DNA from: UBA4466 sp963925035
Lineage (GTDB): Bacteria > Bacteroidota > Bacteroidia > Flavobacteriales_D > Crocinitomicaceae
Length of the DNA stretch: 64,000 nt
Direction: 5' to 3'
NCBI GenBank assembly: GCA_963925035.1
Contig: CAWUSK010000007.1
Span: 1-64,000 of the forward strand
The notes under the pieces were generated by a model. It saw only the letters and a program-made list of their open reading frames with translations. It was not told where the DNA came from and did no database searches. Made by a program: the position numbers and the translations under genes. The stretch's first letter is position 1; every line of letters begins with the position of its first letter. Positions 8,850 through 16,536 of this stretch are shown piece by piece.

Positions 8850-8924
8850 AAGGGAAAAAGGAGTTGTTGTGAAGATGTGAGTTTTTTACAAGTCCTCCCC
8901 CTTTATAATCAAAACGGAACTCAC

Positions 8925-8957
8925 AAAAAAAGAGAAGTGTAAACTTCTCTTTTTTTT
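8925..8957. terminator. Bidirectional terminator
   Basis: AAAAAAGAGAAGT and its complement form a 13-base stem with a short loop, flanked by A-runs on the left and T-runs on the right. It can serve both the helicase gene (+) and the PhnA gene (-). Confidence 0.75.
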
Positions 8958-8977
8958 ATTTTTTATTTTCCGTAAAC

Positions 8978-9535
8978 CTACTTCTTCGTGTATTCTGTCA
9001 ATATAACAATCGTCTGTCCGTCCACTTTACCTTCAATGTGTAAATGATTGTCGTGTACCAAACGAATGTTTCGAACGGCAGTCCCACGTTTAGCCGTAAA
9101 TCCACCTCCTTTGACTTTTAAGTCCTTTATCAGTACAATTGAATCTCCCGTGAGTAGTTCAACTCCGTTGCTATCAACATGTTTTAATTGGTCGTCATTT
9201 TGTCCTTCTTGTGCCCATTTTATCGTTTCATCTTCTATGTACATCATTTCCAATAAATCGTTCGGCCAACCTTCAGCTTTCAAATGGTTCAACATTCTCC
9301 AAGCAACAACTTTTACACCTTCAACTTCGCTCCACATGCTATCGTTCAAGCATCTCCAGTGATTTGGAACAATCTGTTCTTCATCGTTGAGTTGTGTATT
9401 ACAAGTAGGGCAGATGTGAATAGAATTGTCCATCGTGGAATTCGTGCGAGGCGGGACAATGTAGTCTGTTAATGATTCAGTTGATCCACAGATTTCACAT
9501 ACTCCGTTGCTTCTTTTCGCTAGTTCTTTTTCCAT
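8978..9535 (-). CDS. PhnA/YjdM family zinc-ribbon protein
   Basis: The N-terminal half has a zinc-ribbon-like pair of Cys clusters (CEIC at about residue 15, CPTC at about residue 42). The C-terminal half, about residues 118-185, is the PhnA domain with the hallmark 'DSNGVELLTGDSIVLIKDLK' followed by 'VKGGGFTAKRGTAVRNIRL'. Despite the historic name for alkylphosphonate uptake, the cellular role of YjdM-type proteins is not settled and no phosphonate genes are nearby. At 185 residues it is longer than E. coli YjdM (about 111), because of the inserted middle part. A TATCTTTG box lies about 20 bases upstream of the start. Confidence 0.85.
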   Translation of the reverse strand: MEKELAKRSNGVCEICGSTESLTDYIVPPRTNSTMDNSIHICPTCNTQLNDEEQIVPNHWRCLNDSMWSEVEGVKVVAWRMLNHLKAEGWPNDLLEMMYIEDETIKWAQEGQNDDQLKHVDSNGVELLTGDSIVLIKDLKVKGGGFTAKRGTAVRNIRLVHDNHLHIEGKVDGQTIVILTEYTKK

Positions 9536-9554
9536 TGTTGCTCTTGTTTGTTTA

Positions 9555-9562
9555 CAAAGATA
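9555..9562 (-). promoter_or_regulatory. Putative -7 box for PhnA-family gene
   Basis: The minus strand reads TATCTTTG, matching TAnnTTTG, 20 bases upstream of the start at 9535. No clear -33 partner. Confidence 0.35.
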
Positions 9563-9658
9563 TGAATTGGTGGCGTTGACACGACGTCTCCCTAATATTC
9601 ATATAGATTCTAAATAGTAAGTCTTAATATCTTTTGTCTTAAAATCTTGAAGTCTATT

Positions 9659-9778
9659 TTACTCGAAATAATACGTAATTCGATCAATTATAATTGGTCC
9701 TTTTTTTACCAATGGATTAGAAGTGTTCAATGCTTGGTCACCGTATAAACCTTCTGCCACATCTAAATCTCCATGGTT
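9659..9778 (-). pseudogene. Possible gene fragment downstream of the retropepsin-like gene
   Basis: The minus strand keeps an open stretch of about 39 codons that looks like real protein (contains 'HGDLDVAEGLYGDQALN' and ends 'DRITYYFE' at a stop). It has no start codon and is preceded directly by TAG. I do not recognise the family. It lies just behind the truncated aspartic-protease gene, so it may be a remnant of the tail of a once longer gene or of a lost neighbour. Rests on codon-like appearance only. Confidence 0.3.
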
Positions 9779-9812
9779 CTAAGTCCAAGTTTAACTGTAA
9801 CGGGACAAGTGC

Positions 9813-10289
9813 TTAAGCTTGATTTTCATAATCTAATTGCCAAATGGCTTTTTGCATTAAGTTGGCGCCAATTATTCCATCAATATTTAAACACGCTATT
9901 ACGCTTGATCGATTCAAATCCGCAACGGCTGCTCCTGTATTGAGAAAGTCAACGGAACCGATTCTTACACTTGGAAGAAGTAAATATTCTAATTCTTCTT
10001 TTTTGCCTTGTGAATCGACTGTTTTATTTAAGACATATGGTTTTATGTTCAATTCCTGAGCAAGTTCTGTTGAAATGACATTTGGGGCTCCAGTATCGCA
10101 GAGAAAGTCATATTCTTTGCCTTCAATCGTAACTTTAATAATGATTAATCCCATGCCGCACTCAAACGGAATTTCACTGATAAATTGTTGTTGTTCGATT
10201 TCACCTTTCGTCATTAATTTGACCATTTTCAAACTTTTACAACTGGTAAGTAATAGAATTGAAAAGATAATAAGAGAAGTAGTTTTCAT
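9813..10289 (-). CDS. Retropepsin-like aspartic protease domain protein, probably truncated
   Basis: A 158-residue protein with an N-terminal lipoprotein-like signal (LLLTSCKSL, Cys at about residue 17). One aspartic-protease lobe follows with the active-site motif 'FLCDTGAPNVIS' (Asp at about residue 67) and the family segment 'DGIIGANLMQKAIWQLDYEN'. Full-length Bacteroidota relatives, as I recall them, continue after this last motif with a second lobe of similar size. Here a stop comes at once. Retropepsins can work as dimers of single lobes, so activity is not excluded, but the abrupt end and the protein-like debris downstream suggest truncation. No clear operon partner. Confidence 0.65.
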   Translation of the reverse strand: MKTTSLIIFSILLLTSCKSLKMVKLMTKGEIEQQQFISEIPFECGMGLIIIKVTIEGKEYDFLCDTGAPNVISTELAQELNIKPYVLNKTVDSQGKKEELEYLLLPSVRIGSVDFLNTGAAVADLNRSSVIACLNIDGIIGANLMQKAIWQLDYENQA

Positions 10290-10409
10290 GTTGTGACTGG
10301 GTTTAATAAATTCTGTTGGCTAAATGTACAAATCCCATTTGATTATACTTCTCTAAAATAGCACACCAGTCGTTTTAATGACTAGTTTCACGCACCTTTT
10401 TTAGACACC

Positions 10410-11033
10410 ATGAATTTTTTTTCAGATGAAACGTATATCAGCTGGCTAGATCAATTAGCGGAAAATGATTATGTCATAATCGACGATTTCATTTCAGAAG
10501 AATTGTTTGGAATTGTTTCTATCTATTTCTCTGCACGTTTAGCTGAAGATGACCTGGCGAAGGCGGGAATTGGCGCTCTTGGCACCTATACAGTTGACAA
10601 GCAGATACGAGGAGATTATGTCTATTGGTTAGATGAATCGAGAGATATGGCACTTCAACCTTTCTTTGCTCAAATGAACGAGTTTGTTTCAAAGGTAAAA
10701 CGCTTTTGTTTTTTAAGTATTTCGGACGTAGAATGTCATTTAGCGTATTATCCAACGGGTTCATTTTATAAGCGACATGTGGATCAATTCAAAGAAAGAA
10801 ATAATCGTATTTTATCATTTGTGCTTTACTTGAATCCAAACTGGAAAGAAGAACACGAAGGTGAATTGGTTATTTACAAGGATGAAAAAACGATTAAAGT
10901 GGCTCCAATAAAGTCGCGATTGATATTGTTTAAAAGTGCAGGTTTGGAACACGAAGTTGCGTTGACACATAATGAACGTTTCAGCTTGACAGGTTGGATG
11001 CTGAACAATCCAGTAGGACTTGGGTTTTTATAA
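10410..11033 (+). CDS. 2OG-Fe(II) oxygenase, prolyl 4-hydroxylase-like
   Basis: A double-stranded beta-helix dioxygenase that uses Fe(II) and 2-oxoglutarate to hydroxylate a substrate. The iron triad appears as HVD in 'GSFYKRHVDQF' (about residues 121-123) and a distal His in 'AGLEHEVALTHNERFSLTGW', where the Arg before FSLTGW would bind 2-oxoglutarate. 'RILSFVLYLNPNW' and 'GELVIYKDE' are typical strand motifs of the PHD/SM-20-like subfamily. The length of 207 residues is normal. The substrate is unknown; bacterial relatives include EF-Tu prolyl hydroxylases. It stands alone between two remnant-containing gaps. Confidence 0.88.
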   Translation: MNFFSDETYISWLDQLAENDYVIIDDFISEELFGIVSIYFSARLAEDDLAKAGIGALGTYTVDKQIRGDYVYWLDESRDMALQPFFAQMNEFVSKVKRFCFLSISDVECHLAYYPTGSFYKRHVDQFKERNNRILSFVLYLNPNWKEEHEGELVIYKDEKTIKVAPIKSRLILFKSAGLEHEVALTHNERFSLTGWMLNNPVGLGFL

Positions 11034-11082
11034 TTAAAAACAACTAAAATTTAGGATGAATTTCGAACCTGAAAGAATCTAA

Positions 11083-11127
11083 ATGATTAAATTTATAGCA
11101 GTAGTTAGCTTATTCATTTTCACGTAA
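11083..11127 (+). pseudogene. Possible signal-peptide stub
   Basis: MIKFIAVVSLFIFT followed by TAA and then TGT (Cys). The sequence looks like the start of a lipoprotein signal peptide interrupted by a stop where the lipobox would be. Very short, so only suggestive. It is part of the 338-base gap 11034-11370, which otherwise holds only the oxidoreductase remnant that follows. Confidence 0.25.
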
Positions 11128-11149
11128 TGTGAAGCATTTTTCTTGGAGC

Positions 11150-11296
11150 ATGAACATTCCAGAATTTGACCTCCCAAGAATCGTTGTCATCGGTTGTGGT
11201 TTTGCAGGTCTTAAATTTTCAAATAAAATTGACAGTTCAAAATATCAAATTGTTTTGATCGATAGAAACAACTATCACAGCTTCCAACCTTTGTAA
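11150..11296 (+). pseudogene. Remnant of a type II NADH dehydrogenase (N-terminus only)
   Basis: A 48-codon open stretch reads 'PRIVVIGCGFAGLKFSNKI' and then 'YQIVLIDRNNYHSFQPL' before TAA. This is the FAD-binding beta-alpha-beta unit (GxGxxG-like, with Cys and Phe) and the 'DRNNYHxFQPL' signature of NDH-2/NAD(P)-FAD oxidoreductases. A complete enzyme has about 430 residues and continues with a TYQVA-type motif. Nothing recognisable follows in any frame. The remaining bases to the MATE gene are AT-rich with no coding signal. I read this as a decayed or deleted copy. Confidence 0.75.
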
Positions 11297-11370
11297 TCAG
11301 TTCAAATAGTTCAAAGTGCTGTTTCTTCCTCAATTTTTTTTTCTTTGATTCTTTGTGGTGAAAAAGTTGA

Positions 11371-12717
11371 TTAACTCTTCGTTTTCAAATTCTTTAAAGC
11401 ACTTCTAAAGAACATAAAACTGATAACGGCAGTTAAGAAATCTGCTATTCCGAAAGAGTACCAAATTCCATCCAATCCGAAAAAGTAGGATAGGATCAGC
11501 AACAAAGGAATTAAGGTGAAAACTTGTTTCGATAAAGCCAACATCATAGCTGGGAAAGGTTTTCCAATCGCTTGGTAGTAACCACTCACGATTAAATTAA
11601 TGGCAATTAGTGGTGTCGCAATAAACACCATACGCAATGCTGGAACGGTGAGTTTTATCAGTTCAACGTCATTGGTGAATAGTTCCACAATTTCTTGAGC
11701 AAATGATAGGATGAGGATAAAAATAGCAATCGCAATATAAGTGGCATATTTTACTGCCATCGTCACTAAATCCTTTACTCGTGAGAATTTCTTTGCACCA
11801 TAGTTGTAGCCCGCAATCGGCAGAAAGCCTTGCGTAATTCCGAAAACAGGGAAATTGGCGAACATCATTACACGTACGATAATTCCGAAGGCTGAAAGCG
11901 CTATTTCACCTCCGAAAATCACTAAACTATTGTTCAAAACGATGGATAAAATACTAATTGCTCCTTGTCGCGCTAATGTTACAGAACCAATTCCCGATAT
12001 TTCAGAAACTATTTTTCGATCAATTGAAAATAGGTTGAATCCTTTTATATTGAGTTGTGATTTTCCAGACAGGAAAAAATAAGAAGTGTATCCTGCACTG
12101 GCAATAAAAGAAATTGTTGTAGCCCAAGCAACCCCCTCAATTCCCCAATCAAAAACAAGAATAAAAATGGGATCTAAAACGAGGTTGAAGAATGCCGGAA
12201 CCATCATCGCTTTCATGGCAATTTTTGGATGACCTTCTGCACGAATAACGTTGTTCGTCATCATTGCCCAAGAAAGAAATGGAAGACCAATTAAGATGAT
12301 ATTAAAATAGGCGAGGGCAGGTTTTAAAATTCCGCCTTTCGCACCAAAAATGCGTAATATTTCTTCGGAAAAGATTAAACCAAAAATTAGAAATAAACTA
12401 GACAATCCAACAACAAGTGTAATTTGATTGGCGAATGTCTTATTTGCTTTTTTCGTATTCCCTTCTCCAAGAGAACGAGATATTACTGAAGATCCACCAA
12501 CACCAATTGCCATTCCTATGCTCGAAATGAGGAACTGGATAGGTAGCACAACTGTGACTGCACCAATCGCGAGTGTACTTACCCATTTCCCAACAAATAT
12601 CGTATCTACAATTCCGTAAATAGACATCACTAAAATTCCAATTGATGCTGGAATTGCCTGTTTTCGTAATAAGTATTTTAGTGGTTGGTCTCCGAATTCT
12701 GTTGATTTGTTTGCCAT
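11371..12717 (-). CDS. MATE family efflux transporter
   Basis: A 12-helix multidrug or metabolite exporter driven by Na+ or H+. Two MatE repeats cover about residues 10-220 and 235-440. Family features include the N-terminal 'IPASIGILVMSIYGIVDTIF', 'VVLPIQFLISSIGMAIGVGG' and the second-half 'GFLPIAGYNYGAKKFSRV'. The length of 448 residues is normal. I choose the start at 12717 (MANKSTEFGDQPL) because a TACTTTTG -7 box at 12724-12731 lies within the alternative extension to 12735. Substrate not predictable. Confidence 0.9.
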   Translation of the reverse strand: MANKSTEFGDQPLKYLLRKQAIPASIGILVMSIYGIVDTIFVGKWVSTLAIGAVTVVLPIQFLISSIGMAIGVGGSSVISRSLGEGNTKKANKTFANQITLVVGLSSLFLIFGLIFSEEILRIFGAKGGILKPALAYFNIILIGLPFLSWAMMTNNVIRAEGHPKIAMKAMMVPAFFNLVLDPIFILVFDWGIEGVAWATTISFIASAGYTSYFFLSGKSQLNIKGFNLFSIDRKIVSEISGIGSVTLARQGAISILSIVLNNSLVIFGGEIALSAFGIIVRVMMFANFPVFGITQGFLPIAGYNYGAKKFSRVKDLVTMAVKYATYIAIAIFILILSFAQEIVELFTNDVELIKLTVPALRMVFIATPLIAINLIVSGYYQAIGKPFPAMMLALSKQVFTLIPLLLILSYFFGLDGIWYSFGIADFLTAVISFMFFRSALKNLKTKS

Positions 12718-12723
12718 GAAATG

Positions 12724-12731
12724 CAAAAGTA
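12724..12731 (-). promoter_or_regulatory. Putative -7 box for MATE gene
   Basis: The minus strand reads TACTTTTG, matching TAnnTTTG, with the ATG at 12717 only 6 bases away. This implies a leaderless or nearly leaderless transcript and supports the shorter start. No clear -33 partner was found. Confidence 0.35.
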
Positions 12732-12774
12732 ACATTTTAACTATATACCACGGTAAATAGTTAACTATATTTAA

Positions 12775-13635
12775 CTAAAATGACTTTAATTGATCGGAAG
12801 AGAAATCCCATTCAGGTGTGTTTAAATATTTCATTTTAGTTATTGAATACCAAGGACTTAATTCTGGTTTATTTAAGTTTTTTAATACTTGTATTTCTTG
12901 CGCCGGCATATAACTTTGCGCAAGCATAAATAATTTTTCTCCCGTCGTTATGTTAACTGCCATATCAACGACAATAACAGCGTGACCTGGAGAGCCACCT
13001 TTGATAAAAACATCCCCAATTTTCATGTTTTCTATAGAAGCTGATTTCAATTCTTTGTCTAAGGATAAAGTTCCAGCGTATGTAAAAATCAATTCCATAT
13101 ACTTCCAGAATGAATCATACGTATTGGAGGCAGATGCTCCAGTTTTCCAGTAAGTTCTGTTGCCATCAAATCCAACGCGTTGACCTTGCATCCATTTGGA
13201 ATAATCTACACGGAATCCGTTGGTGAAATTAAAATGAATTTTGTCGTATTGTTTGCTATTCCAGAGGTATTCACCACGCAACCGCATAATAGCATCAGCG
13301 CATTGATGTAAATCTCGTTTTCCAATTTCTAAATCAACAACTGCCGAAAAAACTAAATTGGATTTCTTTCGTCCATCGTAATATAAAACGTCTGAACCAT
13401 CTTCTTTTAAAGGTAAGTTACGCAAATAGTATTGAAAACTATTCTCAGTTTCTGCCGTTCGTTCAAATCCATTAGGAACATTAAAGCGTGTTGAAATTGT
13501 TGTTCCAATTGGATTTAAAATTGCAATTGAGTTTGTAGCTTCATCTGATGCCAACATTTCGTCAGTAGTACTTTGAGAGGTACAAGAAGTCGAAATTAAT
13601 AGAAAGAGTGTAAAGGTGTTCAGTAGTCTGGTCAT
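12775..13635 (-). CDS. DUF4846 domain lipoprotein
   Basis: A 286-residue protein with an N-terminal lipoprotein signal (LLISTSCTSQS; lipid Cys at about residue 18). The rest matches DUF4846: 'STRFNVPNGFERT', 'SFQYYLRNLPLK', 'HQCADAIMRLRGEYLW' and 'GHAVIVVDMAVN' are its recognisable blocks. The function of the family is not established. Near the end, the segment with Gly-His-Ala-Val in a beta context recalls papain/NlpC-type folds, but I see no full Cys-His pair, so no enzymatic claim is made. It sits upstream of the MATE gene on the same strand with a 57-base gap. It is probably anchored in the periplasm or outer membrane. Confidence 0.8.
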   Translation of the reverse strand: MTRLLNTFTLFLLISTSCTSQSTTDEMLASDEATNSIAILNPIGTTISTRFNVPNGFERTAETENSFQYYLRNLPLKEDGSDVLYYDGRKKSNLVFSAVVDLEIGKRDLHQCADAIMRLRGEYLWNSKQYDKIHFNFTNGFRVDYSKWMQGQRVGFDGNRTYWKTGASASNTYDSFWKYMELIFTYAGTLSLDKELKSASIENMKIGDVFIKGGSPGHAVIVVDMAVNITTGEKLFMLAQSYMPAQEIQVLKNLNKPELSPWYSITKMKYLNTPEWDFSSDQLKSF

Positions 13636-13686
13636 CTTGAAAAAGTTTACTTGTTAAAGGTGCGTTGTTGAAAGCTAATCGTGCCG

Positions 13687-13720
13687 TTTGTATCAAAATA
13701 GATGCCATTTAGTACATTTA
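13687..13720 (+). promoter_or_regulatory. Putative promoter of SSS symporter gene
   Basis: TTTG at 13687-13690 is followed after 22 bases by TACATTTA, a one-mismatch form of TAnnTTTG. The start codon is 17 bases downstream. Spacing and sequence are near the Bacteroidota housekeeping consensus. Confidence 0.4.
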
Positions 13721-13737
13721 CTATCTAAATTGGTTCA

Positions 13738-15258
13738 ATGTCAACAACACTAATAGTAATCGTTCTAATTGCATATTTTGCAGTATTGGTTGGGATATCT
13801 TTTTTAACGTCGAGAAAAGCAGATAACTCAAGTTTCTTTTTGGGAGAACGCAAATCACCTTGGTATATAGTTTCTTATGGAATGATTGGCGCTTCTTTGA
13901 GTGGAGTAACGTTTATATCTATCCCAGGATGGGTAGGAAGCGAAACCAATCAATTCAGCTATATGCAGGCTGTTTTCGGGTATTTGTTTGGATACTTTAT
14001 CGTTGCATACATCTTACTTCCCTTGTATTATAAGATGAATTTGACCTCGATTTATGAGTACTTAAAAGACAGATTCGGGGTTTGGACCTACAAAACAGGC
14101 GCTTCATTTTTCTTGGTTTCTCGTTTATTGGGATCCTCAGTTCGATTGTTGCTTGTCGCTAATGTTTTACAGTCTATCTTATTTAATGATTGGGGAATTC
14201 GGTTTGAAATCACAGTCGTAATTTCTGTGCTATTAATTTGGATTTACACGAGCAGAGGGGGAATTAAAACAATTGTTTGGACGGATACTTTGCAAACGAC
14301 ATTTATGTTGGCATCTGTAATATTGACTGTTTGGTTTATTAGTGATGCATTGAACTTGCCAGACAACGCTTCCATTATTTCGACAGTGAATCAAAGTAAT
14401 TATTCTAAGATTTTCTTCTTCGATGATTTTATGGGAAGCAATCATTTTCTAAAACACTTTTTTGGAGGAATGTTCATCACGATTGGTATGACTGGATTAG
14501 ACCAAGATATGATGCAGAAGAATTTGACTTGTAAAAACATAAAAGACGCACAAAAGAACATGATTTCAATGGCATTTTTATTGACCGCTGTGAACTTCGT
14601 GTTTTTGTTTTTAGGAGCTTTATTGTACATGTACGCAGACATGCATCCAGAAATTACATACGCGAATTCAGATTTACTTTTCTCCTCAATCGCATTGAGT
14701 GATGGCGTCGGACCGCTGGTTGGAATCCTCTTTTTACTTGGGTTAATTGCAGCGGCTTATTCAAGTGCAGATTCAGCCTTAACATCACTTACGACTTCCT
14801 TTTCTGTTGATTTTTTAGGCGTAAACGAAAAGAAGGATGAATTAATGGAAAACGTTTCTAAGACGAAAAGAAATCCTGAAAAAACACGAAAAATTGTGCA
14901 TGTCGGAATGTCAATCGCTACCATTTTAACTGTGATATTATTGAATTATACTACAAACGAATCTGCCATTGGTTTACTCATGAAATTTGCAGGGTTCACA
15001 TACGGTCCATTGATTGGAATGTTCTTTTTTGGCATCTTGACTAAAAGAGAAGTGAAGGATAAATTAATTCCAATACTTTGTGCGGCTTCAATTGCATTGA
15101 CATTTATCGCTTGGTATTTTTCGGCAGGTGCACCAGGAATTCCAACTGGAGAAAATGGAATATTTGGCGCATATAAATTTGGATTTGAAATCATTATTTT
15201 AAATGCATTCATTACCTTTAGTGGGATATATATATTCTCTACGAAACAACCATCATAA
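13738..15258 (+). CDS. Sodium:solute symporter (SSS family)
   Basis: A Na+-coupled uptake system of the LeuT fold with about 13-14 membrane helices in 506 residues. Recognisable blocks are the N-terminal 'SFFLGERKSPWYIVSYGMIG', 'TSIYEYLKDRFGVWTYKTGA', 'SRGGIKTIVWTDTLQT', 'GLDQDMMQKNLTCKNIKDAQ' and the Na+-site region 'AAYSSADSALTSLTTSFSVD'. The cytoplasmic loop at about 365-385 is Lys/Glu-rich. The substrate (sugar, amino acid, sialic acid or other) is not clear from these motifs. The downstream GlmU-like gene starts only 3 bases after its stop, so the pair is probably one operon, which may point to a sugar link, but weakly. Confidence 0.9.
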   Translation: MSTTLIVIVLIAYFAVLVGISFLTSRKADNSSFFLGERKSPWYIVSYGMIGASLSGVTFISIPGWVGSETNQFSYMQAVFGYLFGYFIVAYILLPLYYKMNLTSIYEYLKDRFGVWTYKTGASFFLVSRLLGSSVRLLLVANVLQSILFNDWGIRFEITVVISVLLIWIYTSRGGIKTIVWTDTLQTTFMLASVILTVWFISDALNLPDNASIISTVNQSNYSKIFFFDDFMGSNHFLKHFFGGMFITIGMTGLDQDMMQKNLTCKNIKDAQKNMISMAFLLTAVNFVFLFLGALLYMYADMHPEITYANSDLLFSSIALSDGVGPLVGILFLLGLIAAAYSSADSALTSLTTSFSVDFLGVNEKKDELMENVSKTKRNPEKTRKIVHVGMSIATILTVILLNYTTNESAIGLLMKFAGFTYGPLIGMFFFGILTKREVKDKLIPILCAASIALTFIAWYFSAGAPGIPTGENGIFGAYKFGFEIIILNAFITFSGIYIFSTKQPS

Positions 15259-15261
15259 CTC

Positions 15262-16392
15262 ATGAAAATTCAATTACACGATAACGAAAAACATTTAGAG
15301 TTTGCTCCAATCACATTAACAAGACCTGTTGGTGATATTCGAATAGGGATTTTCACCAATGCTGAGCGTTGGAAGTTTTGGGTGAAAGATGCGACGATTT
15401 CTTTTGAGACAGAAGATTACTTGGCTGAAAAATTTCCACTTCAAGCAAATGCAATTGTCGTAAATGCTTGTATGATTCCAAATGTAGATGTTGTAGCGGC
15501 GGTTATAGCACTTAGAGGAAACGAAGAGTTGATCATGGATGGAGCCTGGATTGCCAAAAGTGGTACGGGAGAAGTTATTATCAACTTTAAAGGTGAAAAG
15601 CCATTGTTTCTAAAACATAGATGGGATATTTTTCAGAAAAACGATATTGTTTTAAAAGCAGATTTTGATTTAATTACAAAAGGACGAACTTCTGTTCAGC
15701 TTTCTTCAACAAATACAATTATTGGAGATCATCAGCATATATTTTTAGAGGAAGGAGCGAAAGTTGAAGCCTCCATATTAAACACAACCAACGGTCCAAT
15801 TTACATCGGCAAAAACGCTGAAATAATGGAAGGTTCTACGGTGCGTGGAGGCTTGGCCATGTGCGAAGAAAGTGCATTGAAAATGGGGTCGAAAATCTAT
15901 GGAGCAACAACGCTTGGCCCTCACTGTAAAGTTGGAGGTGAATTGAACAACGTGATTTTTCAAGCTTATTCTAATAAAGGACATGACGGCTTCCTTGGGA
16001 ATTCGGTGATTGGTGAATGGTGTAATTTAGGAGCTGACACGAATACGTCAAACCTTAAAAATAACTATGGAAAGGTGAAGACCTATTCCTACCGAACAAA
16101 AAAACAAGTACAAACAGATATTCAATTCATGGGATTGGTAATGGGCGATCATTCCAAATCAGGTATAAACACAATGTTTAACACCGCGACGGTTGTAGGC
16201 GTATCATCTAATTTATTTGGAGCTGAATTTCCAAACAAATATATCCCTTCGTTTCAATGGGGCGCATCTGGCGAACACTATAATTTTGATAAAGCAGTTG
16301 AAAGTGCAAACAATATGATGGAGCGTAGAGGATTGCAATTGTCCAATTCAGAAGTTTCCATATTAAAGCATATTGCTGACACCACGAATTAG
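15262..16392 (+). CDS. GlmU-like sugar-nucleotidyltransferase family protein
   Basis: A 376-residue protein with an N-terminal domain of the NTP_transf_4 type ('APITLTRPVGDIRIGIFTNA') and a C-terminal left-handed beta-helix of hexapeptide repeats at about residues 150-300 ('GPIYIGKNAEIMEGSTVRGG', 'GEWCNLGADTNTSN', 'GKVKTYSYRTKKQ'). The C-terminal part resembles the acetyltransferase half of GlmU. The classical N-terminal GxGTRM nucleotide-binding loop is absent, so whether the first half is a working uridylyltransferase is uncertain. Bacteroidota carry this protein besides other GlmU forms. Likely cytoplasmic, in nucleotide-sugar or cell-wall precursor synthesis. It is coupled to the SSS gene by a 3-base gap. 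Confidence 0.8.
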   Translation: MKIQLHDNEKHLEFAPITLTRPVGDIRIGIFTNAERWKFWVKDATISFETEDYLAEKFPLQANAIVVNACMIPNVDVVAAVIALRGNEELIMDGAWIAKSGTGEVIINFKGEKPLFLKHRWDIFQKNDIVLKADFDLITKGRTSVQLSSTNTIIGDHQHIFLEEGAKVEASILNTTNGPIYIGKNAEIMEGSTVRGGLAMCEESALKMGSKIYGATTLGPHCKVGGELNNVIFQAYSNKGHDGFLGNSVIGEWCNLGADTNTSNLKNNYGKVKTYSYRTKKQVQTDIQFMGLVMGDHSKSGINTMFNTATVVGVSSNLFGAEFPNKYIPSFQWGASGEHYNFDKAVESANNMMERRGLQLSNSEVSILKHIADTTN

Positions 16393-16536
16393 CACCGAAG
16401 CAAATAAGTAAGACAAAATTGCAGTCTTATCGGACATGGCATAACCTTTGCCAATTACCTGGTACCACAGAATTAAGTTATTTTGATAAATGCGTAGTGC
16501 GTTTGTATGACACTTTGACGGTAGAAAATAAAGTAT

